Source: an uncultured Oscillospiraceae bacterium (GTDB taxonomy: Bacteria; Bacillota; Clostridia; Oscillospirales; Oscillospiraceae). From it: DNA of 64,000 nt. This document shows, in pieces, positions 47,394 to 55,385 of this stretch. The stretch spans positions 43,204-107,203 of the forward strand of contig CAKTPV010000006.1 in assembly GCA_934591815.1 (NCBI GenBank). The letters are read 5' to 3'. The translations under genes and the position numbers were made by a program. The first letter of the stretch is position 1; each line of letters opens with the position of its first letter. The notes beneath the pieces are model-generated. The model was not told the origin of the DNA, did not search any database, and was given only the letters and a program-made list of their open reading frames with translations.

Positions 47394-49019
47394 TTATGCG
47401 GCGATTGCCGAAATGTCCAGCCCAGCGCTGAACTGCTCAAAGTCAATGTTGAAGTCGATATGCAGCCGATAGTCCCGATACACCTCCACGCGCCGGATCA
47501 GGCAGCTCACGATCATTTTCTTTGACTCCATGCTGGCGCTATCGTACATATCCGCCCATGAGATAATATCGTCGTACTGAGCGTTTAAGGTCTCCAGCAT
47601 GGCCTGCCCCTCGTCATAGGCCACCTGCGCCGCCTCCATAGTATGCTGAACTTCGAGACATTTTGTCTCACAGTCAGAAATCAAAGAACCGAGCAAATCC
47701 TGCGAAAAAGCACTTTCGCCCCGGAGGGATTTAATGACCTCTGCCCGGAGCGTATCAAGCTCGGCGGCAGCTTTGGCGTAGTCTGATTTCGCACTTTTGA
47801 GAAGCGCCTTCCGTTCTTCCATCTTTTCACGATAGCGGATATTGACGATCTCGCTTTTGGGGATTGCTTTCATCCGTTCAAAGATCTGCCGCACCACCTT
47901 ATCAATGACACCATCAAGAATATGTGCCGTGTAGCCCGTTTGCCCGTCACATTCGGTTTGCTTGCGTGTTTTGCCGTAGCAGATATACCGCACACGCTTT
48001 ACAATGCGGTGAGCATCCTCCTTGCACGGATAAGCCTTGCCGTTGGTGGTGAGCGCCAGCCGGGAGCCACAATGCCCACAAAAGACATTCCCGGCCAGCA
48101 AGGACTGACCACGGGTATTCAGCGGTACACGCCGTTCCTGTTCGGCGGAGTTGGCGCGGGAGGTACGAATGTGCTGTGCGGCCTCAAACAGCTCCGGCGC
48201 TATGATCTGCAAGTGGGGCAGCGTTTGGGAGCGGCTTTCGCCGCTGCGAAGCACCCCGGTATATGTCAGATTGCAAATGATACCCCGGATGCTGGCGTGA
48301 TGCCACATTTTACCCGTTCTCGCCCGATAGCCGAGGTTATTTAAGTAGGTGGCGATCCGTTGAGCACCGAAACCCTCATGCACATATTTGTCAAAGATAA
48401 TCCGTACCACAGCAGCCTCGGCCTCGTTGACAGCCAGCTCAAAAACCTCGTGCTTGCGTTTATTGAAGCGCCCGCTCTTTACAAGGTCATACCCATAAGG
48501 AGCAAGACCGCCCTTGAAACCGCCGTCCTCGACGAGCTGGCCGAGAGCGGTTTTTGTGCGAATTGAAGTCTTTTCGCTTTCGCCGTCAGCCTGCCAGAAG
48601 CGGATGTAGTTGGTGAGCTTGTCCGTGTGATTATCAAAACGCTGCTCACCCTCCTGCGTACTCCAGACCCGGATGCCGTTCTTGACAAACCATTCCACCA
48701 CAAAAGGCGTTTCGTCAGCGATACGCCCGATGCGGTCAAACATGAACACAAGCAGAATATCGAATTTCCCCTGCTTGGCGCGCTCCTTGATGATTTGCAG
48801 CTTGTCCCGGTTTTCGGCTCTAACCTTATGCCCGGACACGCCGTCCTCCTGCTCCTCGTGAACAATCGTCCAGCCCATTTTTTCACAGAAGCGATGGCAC
48901 TCTCTGCGCTGCATGGGAATGTCGGCTTGGCTTTTGTCGTTGTAGTCCACCTGCTTGTCGGTGGACACGCGGTATAGGCAATCAACCCGATTACCTGTCA
49001 TCATTCTGTTTTCTATCAT
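47394..49019 (-). CDS. Large serine recombinase (TndX/TnpX type integrase)
   Basis: 541 residues from ATG 49019 (AAAGGACGG upstream). The N-terminal resolvase domain has the catalytic Ser in LYRVSTDKQ (about Ser19) and the Arg motif DRIGR. It is followed by a recombinase domain (about 165-270), a zinc ribbon (CGHCGSRLALTTN ... CKEDA, about 315-355) and a C-terminal coiled coil. It excises and inserts the element through 2-bp staggered breaks. Located at the left end of the element next to tRNA-Ala. Confidence 0.93.
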   Translation of the reverse strand: MIENRMMTGNRVDCLYRVSTDKQVDYNDKSQADIPMQRRECHRFCEKMGWTIVHEEQEDGVSGHKVRAENRDKLQIIKERAKQGKFDILLVFMFDRIGRIADETPFVVEWFVKNGIRVWSTQEGEQRFDNHTDKLTNYIRFWQADGESEKTSIRTKTALGQLVEDGGFKGGLAPYGYDLVKSGRFNKRKHEVFELAVNEAEAAVVRIIFDKYVHEGFGAQRIATYLNNLGYRARTGKMWHHASIRGIICNLTYTGVLRSGESRSQTLPHLQIIAPELFEAAQHIRTSRANSAEQERRVPLNTRGQSLLAGNVFCGHCGSRLALTTNGKAYPCKEDAHRIVKRVRYICYGKTRKQTECDGQTGYTAHILDGVIDKVVRQIFERMKAIPKSEIVNIRYREKMEERKALLKSAKSDYAKAAAELDTLRAEVIKSLRGESAFSQDLLGSLISDCETKCLEVQHTMEAAQVAYDEGQAMLETLNAQYDDIISWADMYDSASMESKKMIVSCLIRRVEVYRDYRLHIDFNIDFEQFSAGLDISAIAA

Positions 49020-49090
49020 ATTGATCCGTCCTTTCATTTGTCGATGGGTCAATGAAAAAACGCAATCAATACGCGGGGAATATGAAGTTT

Positions 49091-49309
49091 TCAAGGTACA
49101 TAGGGACTACCCCCACTATTATTATCCCTCTGTTCGGGAGGGATTGCAAGGATGTCGCCGGAGCTATTTTTTGCCGTATTGTTGGCAAAGGAAGATAGTA
49201 GAATCTGCTTTACATGATGGAGCGCTGCCGCATTTTTGCAGTCTGCGAAGCTGGCGGTGATGGCGTAGCCATCCACAGCAAATGCGGTATGTTGTTTTCT
49301 CTGCTGCAT
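49091..49309 (-). CDS. Small ICE accessory protein (possibly TnpW-like)
   Basis: 72 residues from ATG 49309 (GGAGG at 5 nt). A beta-beta-helix pattern (HTAFAVDGYAITASFAD, then AAALHHVKQILLSSF) precedes a polar C-terminus. It sits 71 bp before the recombinase, where small accessory or excision proteins of such elements are found. The resemblance to TnpW is only of pattern; no function is asserted. Confidence 0.6.
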   Translation of the reverse strand: MQQRKQHTAFAVDGYAITASFADCKNAAALHHVKQILLSSFANNTAKNSSGDILAIPPEQRDNNSGGSPYVP

Positions 49310-49343
49310 AAAGACCTCCTTTTCAATTCTCGGCAACAGGGAA

Positions 49344-49555
49344 AGGCCAGCGCCTCATAAAAGCGCTGGCCTGCGGCTTATGACCTTGGGACGAAATGTC
49401 CCAAGGTGTTTTTGAAAGGTGGGAGCGCCGCACCCGCTCCTGTTGGCCTGTCATAAGACAGCTCATATTCAATGCGGCGCTCCCTCACAGCGGACAGCGA
49501 CGATCCGTGACGGAGCATCAACTACCTTGCTGCGGAGAGGTGAAAACTACCTCTC
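49344..49555. repeat. Cluster of four inverted repeats in an intergenic region
   Basis: Between the small protein and the sigma-like gene lie GGCCAGCGC/GCGCTGGCC (49344-49372), the element palindrome (49384-49406), a 12-bp IR GGGAGCGCCGCA (49421-49432 with 49473-49484) enclosing CTGTC-ATAA-GACAG, and GAGAGGT/ACCTCTC (49535-49555). No gene is seen in this 284-bp gap. Confidence 0.8.
49384..49406. repeat. Element palindrome copy 1
   Basis: Arms CCTTGGGAC and GTCCCAAGG (9 bp, perfect) around GAAAT, upstream of the small accessory gene. The least canonical of seven copies: the spacer is 5 nt. Confidence 0.85.
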
Positions 49556-49593
49556 ATATACCAAGGACAAAAATCGGGCAAATGGAGATACCC

Positions 49594-50016
49594 TTAGAGA
49601 AATTTTTTCAAATATTTTCTCATGGCCGCCTTGCCGCTTTTGACGGAATGGCGAACGGCGCTCTTGTCCACGCCTTGCTCCCGGGCAATCTGGCGGTAGC
49701 TCTTGCCGAGGATCAGATGTGCCTCCACCCGGACGCCCTGCACCTCCGGCAGAGAATTGAGGGCGTTCCACAGGTGGACGAACAGTTCCATGCGATCCAG
49801 AAGCTCCTGCGGCGTCGGCTCATGCAGGCAGGCCGAGTATTCGATCCCATCGTCACAGTCGAGGGAATACTGCGCCTTGTTGCGGGTCGTGCGCCGCTGA
49901 TGGGCTGCCTCATACAGCTTGTCCGCCTTCAGCTCGGCGGCCACTTCGTCGGAAACTTCGATGTATTCATCATGGGTGTACCAAGCGTAAAAGTCCTTCA
50001 GATTGATGGTCGTCAT
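49594..50016 (-). CDS. Sigma-70 region-4-like regulator of the element
   Basis: 140 residues from ATG 50016 (GGAGG at 8 nt). The C-terminal third holds a sigma region-4 helix-turn-helix (LILGKSYRQIAREQGVDKSAVRHSV). The N-terminus (NLKDFYAWYTHDEYIEV) is typical of small sigma-like proteins of Firmicutes ICEs. It probably controls element genes; the promoter it recognises is not known. Confidence 0.85.
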   Translation of the reverse strand: MTTINLKDFYAWYTHDEYIEVSDEVAAELKADKLYEAAHQRRTTRNKAQYSLDCDDGIEYSACLHEPTPQELLDRMELFVHLWNALNSLPEVQGVRVEAHLILGKSYRQIAREQGVDKSAVRHSVKSGKAAMRKYLKKFL

Positions 50017-50097
50017 TTGTATTTCCTCCATTCAGTTCATGTGTGGGTGGGTGAACAGAACGGAGGAACGGCGGGGATCGACAGCCTGGGCTGGCTG

Positions 50098-50120
50098 CTT
50101 TGGGACAAATTGTCCCAAGG
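50098..50120. repeat. Element palindrome copy 2
   Basis: GGGACA-aat-TGTCCC with 10-nt arms (one mismatch), 82 bp upstream of the sigma-like gene. Confidence 0.88.
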
Positions 50121-50235
50121 TGCAGGCATATAAAAACGCCCGCACAGCATGACGCTATGCGGACGCAAGCAAATAAAATTCGTGTTACATGATGTTTAGT
50201 TTCACTTCCGAGGCCGGACTGCTCCGATGGAGGGG

Positions 50236-50292
50236 CTATGCTTTTTTTAGCTGGTGTAGATCATGGACGCTGCGAAAAAGAAAAATGGACAC
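50236..50292 (-). CDS. Possible 18-residue leader peptide
   Basis: GTG 50292 with GAGGAGG 7 nt upstream encodes VSIFLFRSVHDLHQLKKA, ending at a TAG. The ribosome site is unusually strong for chance. It lies 220 nt before the sigma-like gene and could be a regulatory leader; no homolog is claimed. Confidence 0.4.
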   Translation of the reverse strand: MSIFLFRSVHDLHQLKKA

Positions 50293-50375
50293 AGCGATAC
50301 CTCCTCGGACACCGCCGTATCCTTAAAAAAGGGCGACTTTAACACACCCCCGTTAATCCATTTTTTCAAAAGGAA

Positions 50376-50413
50376 AACGGCAGCTTGAAATACAATATTT
50401 CAAAACCGCCGTT
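50376..50413. other. Stem-loop upstream of the leader peptide
   Basis: TTGAAATA-CAA-TATTTCAA nested in AACGGC/GCCGTT. Possible terminator or attenuator of the cargo operon to the right. Confidence 0.5.
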
Positions 50414-50476
50414 CTGCGCCGCAAGGCCGATTGCAACGGTCTTGTTTTGATACCAGCGCAGTTGCTATCAAAAGAA

Positions 50477-50522
50477 AAGAGCCGATAAACCGTGTGCCTG
50501 TTGGCTACGGGTTATCGGCTCT
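50477..50522 (-). terminator. Stem-loop terminating the ABC cargo operon
   Basis: AGAGCCGATAAACCGT pairs with its complement (one mismatch) around a short loop, overlapping the KTR gene stop; followed by TTTTCTTTTG on the minus strand. Confidence 0.75.
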
Positions 50523-50700
50523 GCGTCTGTGCGTCTGGCTCCTTGATAACTATGATATTTAGTTGATAAGCTCGGATTAGATTTTCTTGTTTGCATTTTG
50601 GGCAATACAGAGGAAAGTTCTCAAGCACCGTATCACCCCGAATTTTGATGCGTGTCTTATTTCTGCATATTGGACATAGAATCCAGTTGTTTTCAATCAT
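50512..50700 (-). CDS. Cysteine-rich KTR domain protein
   Basis: 62 residues from ATG 50700 (AGGTGG at 6 nt). CPICRNKTRIKIRGDTVLEN followed by YCPKCKQE gives two CxxC pairs, a small zinc-ribbon of the cysteine-rich KTR family often found in ICE cargo. It overlaps the ABC permease by 8 nt and is the last gene of the operon. Molecular role unknown. Confidence 0.88.
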   Translation of the reverse strand: MIENNWILCPICRNKTRIKIRGDTVLENFPLYCPKCKQENLIRAYQLNIIVIKEPDAQTQSR

Positions 50701-51343
50701 TAGGTGCCACCTTACTTCTTGCATGACGCCTTTTTCTGAAAATGCTGAGTGACGCACGATAGGACAGGTAAAGGAGTAATGCCATACCGATAATAAGCAG
50801 TGCGTAGGCAAAGAATGAGGATGCGGCGAAAAAGGCGGTATCAAGACCAGTAGACCGTATTACCGCACAGACCATGATGGCGGCGATCATTGCCCCGGTG
50901 CAGTTTGACTGTTTGAAAACAAAGCCCGAGGGGACACCCAAACAGATTGTAAGCACCGTACAACACATACCTAAAACAAGGTTTGGTACAACTGTGGTGA
51001 ACGAAAAATGTCCTGTAAAAGCAGCAATGATACAAAGCAAGAAAGTCAACACAGAGAGACTAACAAACAGTATTCCGCTGAACAGGTAGCGCCCGACAAC
51101 AATCTCCTTATCCGTGATAGGGAGAACCGGTAAGTAATTCTTCCAATCGCTCTTTTCCTCGATTTTAACCAACTCGGTCAGAAAAGCAACGCCCATCAGC
51201 GGGAGCAGCAGTGAAATATACGGGATTGCCGCTTTTGGAATGAAAATGCAGGCGCACAGTAATAGGATGATGCCTAACAGACGGTAAGCGGGTTTACATA
51301 TCTTTTTGAATACGATAAGATCTTTTGCGACCAAACCAATCAT
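50693..51343 (-). CDS. ABC-2 type permease of a cargo exporter
   Basis: 216 residues with six hydrophobic segments (about 24-40, 44-60, 90-115, 122-142, 148-168, 180-197). It pairs with the upstream ATPase, overlapping it as ATGA. The substrate is unknown; related ICE-borne GntR-ABC cassettes may act in antimicrobial or envelope-stress resistance. Confidence 0.85.
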   Translation of the reverse strand: MIGLVAKDLIVFKKICKPAYRLLGIILLLCACIFIPKAAIPYISLLLPLMGVAFLTELVKIEEKSDWKNYLPVLPITDKEIVVGRYLFSGILFVSLSVLTFLLCIIAAFTGHFSFTTVVPNLVLGMCCTVLTICLGVPSGFVFKQSNCTGAMIAAIMVCAVIRSTGLDTAFFAASSFFAYALLIIGMALLLYLSYRASLSIFRKRRHARSKVAPND

Positions 51344-52200
51344 AGCGACCCTCCCTTGATATACAAAAGCATGATGTCATCTAAGGTGGCCGGGTCGATT
51401 ACGCAGCCCTTGTATTTCCGAGCAGCAGCTTCTCGCTCTGCCACCAAAATTTGATATTCATAATCCTGTTTTCTCCACGCCAATATATCGCCACGGTCAA
51501 TTTCTCGAAATAGCTTTTCCCCACAATGGATCAGTCCATAGTGGTAGATCAATTCGTCCTTCGACTCAAAGAACAGCAGTCTACCCTCATGCAGAAAAGC
51601 TATATAATCCGCAATCTTAGAGAGGTCACTCATAATATGTGTAGAAAAGAGAACGCCGCGTTCCTCGCTCTGAACAAAGTCTAACAGCAGATCAAGCATA
51701 TCATCCCGCATAACGGGATCAAGCCCGCTTGTTGCCTCGTCCAGCAATAACAATTCAGCATGATGGGCAAGGGCAATCGCAAAGTTCATCTTTACTTTCA
51801 TACCCTTTGAAAATGAGCCGATTTCCTGTTTCACAGGTAAATCAAACCTATTCAATAGCTCCCAGTAGCGGTCGGTGTCCCATTGGGCATAGATTTGACG
51901 CATGATGGTTTCAATGTCTGCGGGAGAGAACATAAAGGGAAGATTACATTCGTCCTGCACAACGCCTATCCGCTGTTTGACCTCTTTTTCATGGGAAAGA
52001 TTATCTTGCCCGAAAACAAGAATATCTCCGCTGTCCTTGGTAACAGCATTGAGGATCAGGTTCATGGTGGTTGTTTTTCCCGCACCGTTCTCCCCAATCA
52101 AACCGACAATGCTACCGCTTGGAACATTGAGGGTCAAATGGTCTAAGTAAAAATCGGGGTAGCGTTTTGTCAGGTCTGCAATTTGCAAAATGTTTTCCAT
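51340..52200 (-). CDS. ABC transporter ATP-binding protein of the cargo exporter
   Basis: 286 residues. Walker A GENGAGKTT (about 36-44), signature here divergent at GSFSKGMKVKM in place of the LSGGQ form, Walker B LLLLDEATSGLD, H-loop FSTHIMSD. This fits the YtrB/BcrA-like exporter group. It is 2 bp from the GntR regulator that precedes it. Confidence 0.93.
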   Translation of the reverse strand: MENILQIADLTKRYPDFYLDHLTLNVPSGSIVGLIGENGAGKTTTMNLILNAVTKDSGDILVFGQDNLSHEKEVKQRIGVVQDECNLPFMFSPADIETIMRQIYAQWDTDRYWELLNRFDLPVKQEIGSFSKGMKVKMNFAIALAHHAELLLLDEATSGLDPVMRDDMLDLLLDFVQSEERGVLFSTHIMSDLSKIADYIAFLHEGRLLFFESKDELIYHYGLIHCGEKLFREIDRGDILAWRKQDYEYQILVAEREAAARKYKGCVIDPATLDDIMLLYIKGGSL

Positions 52201-52202
52201 CG

Positions 52203-52580
52203 TCAGCCCTCCTCTTTATAGAACATCGTCAGTATCTCAACCAATTTACTCAAAGGGATACCGCCGGAGCGCGCAATATCGGCAGCCTCTTGGAGATGTT
52301 CTTCCGCCCGGCGCTGTTGTTCCTCTTGAAAGAAATCTTTATTCTGTGCCGATACGAAACTGCCACGGCCTACTGTTGTTTCAATAAAGCCATCACGATG
52401 CAGATCTTCATAGGCTTTCTGCACTGTAATGACGCTGATATGAAGCGACTTTGCCAGTGCCCGCATAGACGGAATCGGGTCGCCGGTTTGAAGCTCACCG
52501 CTCATGATCATAGCTTTCATTTGAGAAGTGATCTGCTCATAAATAGGTTTGCTGGTGTTACTGCTGATAATGATTTCCAT
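52203..52580 (-). CDS. GntR family (YtrA-type) repressor
   Basis: 125 residues. A winged HTH (SNTSKPIYEQITSQMKAMI, IPSMRALAKSLHISVITVQKAYEDLHRDGFIETTVGRGSFV) is followed by a short C-terminal helical tail, the YtrA subfamily layout. It controls the ABC operon that it heads, through the palindrome overlapping its promoter. Confidence 0.93.
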   Translation of the reverse strand: MEIIISSNTSKPIYEQITSQMKAMIMSGELQTGDPIPSMRALAKSLHISVITVQKAYEDLHRDGFIETTVGRGSFVSAQNKDFFQEEQQRRAEEHLQEAADIARSGGIPLSKLVEILTMFYKEEG

Positions 52581-52597
52581 GAGGCTGCGCCTCCTGT

Positions 52598-52653
52598 CAT
52601 ATAATGTACTTGTTTGATAAGTACATTATATGCTACACCGCAGCCATTGTCAA
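52598..52653 (-). promoter_or_regulatory. Consensus promoter with overlapping YtrA-type operator
   Basis: On the minus strand TTGACA (52648-52653), 17-nt spacer and TATAAT (52625-52630), both perfect. A perfect 14-bp inverted repeat with a 7-nt spacer (52598-52632, core AATGTACTT) covers the -10 and start region. Confidence 0.9.
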
Positions 52654-52716
52654 CTATGAGAATTTGCTCGGCAAATATATGAAATTAAATATGCAGAGGA
52701 ATGAAATATAACATCG

Positions 52717-52751
52717 TTCAAATGCTATTACCCGAAATGTAAAATTACATT
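52717..52751 (+). promoter_or_regulatory. Promoter and operator-like repeat for the XRE gene
   Basis: TTCAAA, a 17-nt spacer and TAAAAT (52740-52745). A 7-bp IR AATGTAA-AA-TTACATT (52736-52751) overlaps the -10. Confidence 0.5.
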
Positions 52752-52764
52752 AGGTGGTGATGCT

Positions 52765-53124
52765 ATGAAAATTGAACGGGACGAGCGCAAATTTGACTTT
52801 CACGGGATTGGACTTGCCATTAAGAAAGCCCGTGAGCGCGAGGGTATGACGCAGGAGCAGTTAGGATACATTGTTGACCGTGATCCGCGTACCATTATGT
52901 ATCACGAAAATGACGGACAGCATCCGAGCCTCAATGCCTTTTACCAAATGGTAACAATGTTCGGTATCTCCGTAGATGAATACTTCTACCCCGATATGAG
53001 CGCCGATGAAGCCGCAAAGAAGCGGATCAACATTCAACTTAATTCTCTCAACGAAAGCGAACTGCGGCTCGTCGAGGGTATTATCAATGCAATCATAGAA
53101 AACCGTGAAACGGAGGGAGCGTAA
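52765..53124 (+). CDS. XRE family transcriptional regulator
   Basis: 119 residues. The HTH (FHGIGLAIKKAREREGMTQEQLGYIVDRDPRTIMYHEN) is near the N-terminus and a helical C-terminus follows. AGGTGGTG precedes the ATG. It diverges from the GntR operon and is the only plus-strand regulator near the relaxase, so it may control transfer functions. Confidence 0.88.
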   Translation: MKIERDERKFDFHGIGLAIKKAREREGMTQEQLGYIVDRDPRTIMYHENDGQHPSLNAFYQMVTMFGISVDEYFYPDMSADEAAKKRINIQLNSLNESELRLVEGIINAIIENRETEGA

Positions 53125-53160
53125 GAAACGGCGCTGCCTCCGTTTTTTCGTGGGGTTTCC

Positions 53161-53205
53161 GGGGTACGCACTAACGGCAAGCAGGGCAAGTGTAGCCACA
53201 CTTGC
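53161..53205 (-). other. Candidate origin of transfer (oriT)
   Basis: On the minus strand GCAAGTGT-ggct-ACACTTGC (8-bp arms, 53186-53205) is followed by a 10-nt gap and GTTAGTGCGTACCCC (53161-53175). The layout, an inverted repeat 5' of a TAAGTGCG-like nick region, resembles IncQ/MOBQ-type and related oriTs. It lies about 210 bp beyond the relaxase stop. Confidence 0.6.
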
Positions 53206-53414
53206 TATTTTTGCATCCCGGCGGGCTGCAAAAACGCTTGTTGGGGAGCCTCCCCAAACCCGGCTTTGGGACTCGTCAGCACAAACTCCGCTATGCTACT
53301 TTGGGACAAAATGTCCCAAAATCCGCCCGCTCCGTTGTGCCTCCTCTCCCCACAAAGTCTTGCGACTTTGCGGGGCACCCCATGCCCAAAGTAATTTGTC
53401 TGCGTCACCGTTCG
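53206..53414. other. Hairpin-rich non-coding stretch between oriT candidate and relaxase
   Basis: No gene is seen. It holds TTGGGGA-gcc-TCCCCAA, palindrome copy 3 and a CAAAGTC-ttgc-GACTTTG stem, which could protect or recruit relaxosome components. Function not established. Confidence 0.5.
53300..53320. repeat. Element palindrome copy 3
   Basis: TTTGGGACA-AAA-TGTCCCAAA, perfect 9-bp arms, in the gap between XRE and relaxase. Confidence 0.92.
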
Positions 53415-54839
53415 CTATCGCTCCTGTTCCTTCTTGCGCTGGCCGTCCGTAACGCCCAGCAGATGGTCGATGTTGGCTTTGACTGCCACGGCCTGCCGCA
53501 TTTCCTCCTGCACCGAGCGGTACTCGGTATAGAGCGCCTTTTTCCGCGCCGCCAGTTGGCGGCGTTTTTCTTTTAGCTCTGTCATCTTGGGCAGTTTCTC
53601 TCCGCCCAGCAGCTCTCCCATCGTGGCCTTGGCTGCCCGGTAGTCCGCCAGCTCCGCCTCATGCTCGGCAAGATATTTACGGCTATACTTTGCGGCCTTA
53701 TACCCGTCAAAGACGGGGCGGGTCTTGGCGTACCGCACCACGGCTCCCATCAGCTCGGAGGTTGCGGACAGGTCAGCCTCCGTCCGCCGGAGCTGCTCGG
53801 TCAGAGCGTGAAAACGGGAAACGGCGTTCTCGGCCTTTGCGGAGAGCTGGTCATACTCGGTGATATTCTGCTCCTGCATGAATTGAAGCGCCGCCGCCAT
53901 CTGTTTAAGGTTATAGACCTTTGCCCACCGTGCATAGGCCGTACCCTTGCCAGAGCGCAGGCGCTCCTGTATATCCACGATCAGATTGACACGGCGAGGA
54001 GGCGCAGGCACAGAAACAGGCTGCTCCGGGATCGGGTGCTCCCCGGCGATAACGGCCTTGATGTCCTCGGGATCGTAACCGTCCCCGAGGGTGGATGCCC
54101 GCAACCGGGTCGCCCGCTCCTGCCCCGGAACAAGAAAAGAGATCGTACCGCCGCGCCCACGCTTGACCATGAAGCCGGACGCCTCCATGAGCCGGAGGAA
54201 AGCGTCAAAATCGGCGGGGCGTTTGGCAAGAGTTTCATTGATGGCAAGCCGTAGCTGCTCCTTGTACGAGGGTTGCCGCTCCGCCCCCAGCCATGCCCCA
54301 TAATGGAGAAAGCGCCCCTTGCTGTGCAGCTTGGGATTGGTGATGACGGACAGATCATTTTCAAGGCAAATGCGGTCAGAGAGCCGCCGCACCGCACGGC
54401 CAGAGCCGATGAAATCCCGAAACTTCCGGGTGCAGTCCAGCGAGGTCGAGTTGTAATAAATGTGATTGTGGATGTGCGCCTTGTCCGTGTGGGTAGCAAC
54501 GAAAAAGGCGTAATTGCCCTTTGTCCAGCGCATCGCCGTTTCATAGCCGATGCGGTTTGCCTCCTCCGGCGTGATCTCCCCGGGCTTGAATGACTGGCGG
54601 ATCTGATAGCAAAGCACATCCGCGTCCCGCCGCTGCTCCCGGCCTGTGGCGGCTTTGTACTTGGCCTTGCTCAAAAGGAACTCGGCATCGGCGGTCATGT
54701 GGTCGCAGCCGTAGGACGAGATCAACTCGCCGCCCTCGGTCTTGTCCGGGTTTTGCCCGTAGTCAAACCGCTCTTTCAAGGACTGCGCGATGGTTTCGCC
54801 CTTGCTGATTTTGTGCTTCTTGTAGTAGGTCGTGGCCGT
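53415..54839 (-). CDS. MOBP-type relaxase with non-canonical start
   Basis: About 474 residues. It nicks oriT and pilots DNA. The histidine triad reads HTDKAHIHNHIYYN (about 117-130) and the N-terminal TTYYKKHKISKGE ... ERFDYGQNPDKTEGGELISSYGC contains the tyrosine-bearing region. The usual ATG is ACG here (54837-54839), with GGAGGG 6 nt upstream. A CTG lies two codons earlier; the next alternative is a TTG at 54779 without a ribosome site. The C-terminus is a coiled coil. It forms the relaxosome with MobC. Confidence 0.88.
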   Translation of the reverse strand, partial: TATTYYKKHKISKGETIAQSLKERFDYGQNPDKTEGGELISSYGCDHMTADAEFLLSKAKYKAATGREQRRDADVLCYQIRQSFKPGEITPEEANRIGYETAMRWTKGNYAFFVATHTDKAHIHNHIYYNSTSLDCTRKFRDFIGSGRAVRRLSDRICLENDLSVITNPKLHSKGRFLHYGAWLGAERQPSYKEQLRLAINETLAKRPADFDAFLRLMEASGFMVKRGRGGTISFLVPGQERATRLRASTLGDGYDPEDIKAVIAGEHPIPEQPVSVPAPPRRVNLIVDIQERLRSGKGTAYARWAKVYNLKQMAAALQFMQEQNITEYDQLSAKAENAVSRFHALTEQLRRTEADLSATSELMGAVVRYAKTRPVFDGYKAAKYSRKYLAEHEAELADYRAAKATMGELLGGEKLPKMTELKEKRRQLAARKKALYTEYRSVQEEMRQAVAVKANIDHLLGVTDGQRKKEQER

Positions 54840-54865
54840 AGGCAGCCCTCCTTCCGATATGACAA

Positions 54866-54889
54866 ACGGCGGCTGTGGTCAGCCGCCGT
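54866..54889 (-). other. Stem-loop ahead of the relaxase
   Basis: ACGGCGGCT and its complement (9 bp) around a 6-nt loop, 15 nt upstream of the relaxase ribosome site; possible attenuator. Confidence 0.55.
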
Positions 54890-54897
54890 CGTTTCAG

Positions 54898-54920
54898 CTT
54901 TGGGACATTTTGTCCCGAAG
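54898..54920. repeat. Element palindrome copy 4
   Basis: TGGGACA-TTT-TGTCCCGA with 10-nt arms (one mismatch), directly after the CD1845-family stop. Confidence 0.9.
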
Positions 54921-54922
54921 TA

Positions 54923-55210
54923 TCAGCCGGTGATGAAATCCCGCAGGGTGAACTTGGCCGAGTGCAGCTTGTCCACCAGCCACTCAGCGATAGCGGGAAC
55001 GCCAAAGGGAGAAACGAGGAACGCAAGGACGAGGAACACGATCCCGCCCACCGTCTGCCCGCCGATGAACAGGATCAGGGAGAGCAGCGTCAGCACGATG
55101 CAGCCCAGCTCGCACACGGCGGACGCCACGCAGAACAGGAATGTGACCATAGCGGCCAGCAGGGACAGCGCCACCATCACGGGGGCGGCAAGGATTTTGA
55201 GAACGATCAT
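54923..55210 (-). CDS. CD1845 family membrane protein
   Basis: 95 residues from ATG 55210 (GGAGGT at 7 nt). Three hydrophobic segments (about 5-30, 32-52, 54-75) end in an amphipathic tail (LVDKLHSAKFTLRDFITG). It matches the small conserved membrane protein of Tn1549-like elements next to the relaxase. Function unknown. Confidence 0.8.
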   Translation of the reverse strand: MIVLKILAAPVMVALSLLAAMVTFLFCVASAVCELGCIVLTLLSLILFIGGQTVGGIVFLVLAFLVSPFGVPAIAEWLVDKLHSAKFTLRDFITG

Positions 55211-55320
55211 AGCAGCTACCTCCATTAAAAAATCGGGTTGGTTTGTCCTTCTACCCATATTATACCGCTGGGGAAATAGGCACACAAGGATGTCAAAAAT
55301 ACCTTGATTAGAAAATCTGG

Positions 55321-55370
55321 TTGACAAAAACTCTGGAATAATGTAAAATGAGCTCAAATAAAACTTGAGC
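55321..55370 (+). promoter_or_regulatory. Consensus promoter and operator-like palindrome of the cargo cassette
   Basis: TTGACA (55321-55326), a 17-nt spacer and TAAAAT (55344-55349). GCTCAA-N7-TTGAGC (55352-55370) lies right after the -10, a likely site for the cassette's own XRE domain. Confidence 0.85.
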
Positions 55371-55385
55371 GTGGAGGGCAGATAT

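Noticed and set aside
53105..53576. Plus-strand frames between XRE and relaxase
   Set aside because: They cross the oriT-like repeat and antisense relaxase codons and have no convincing start.
55365..55385. TTG start for the 209-residue protein
   Set aside because: It falls in the operator palindrome and the ribosome site lies downstream of it; ATG 55386 is preferred.
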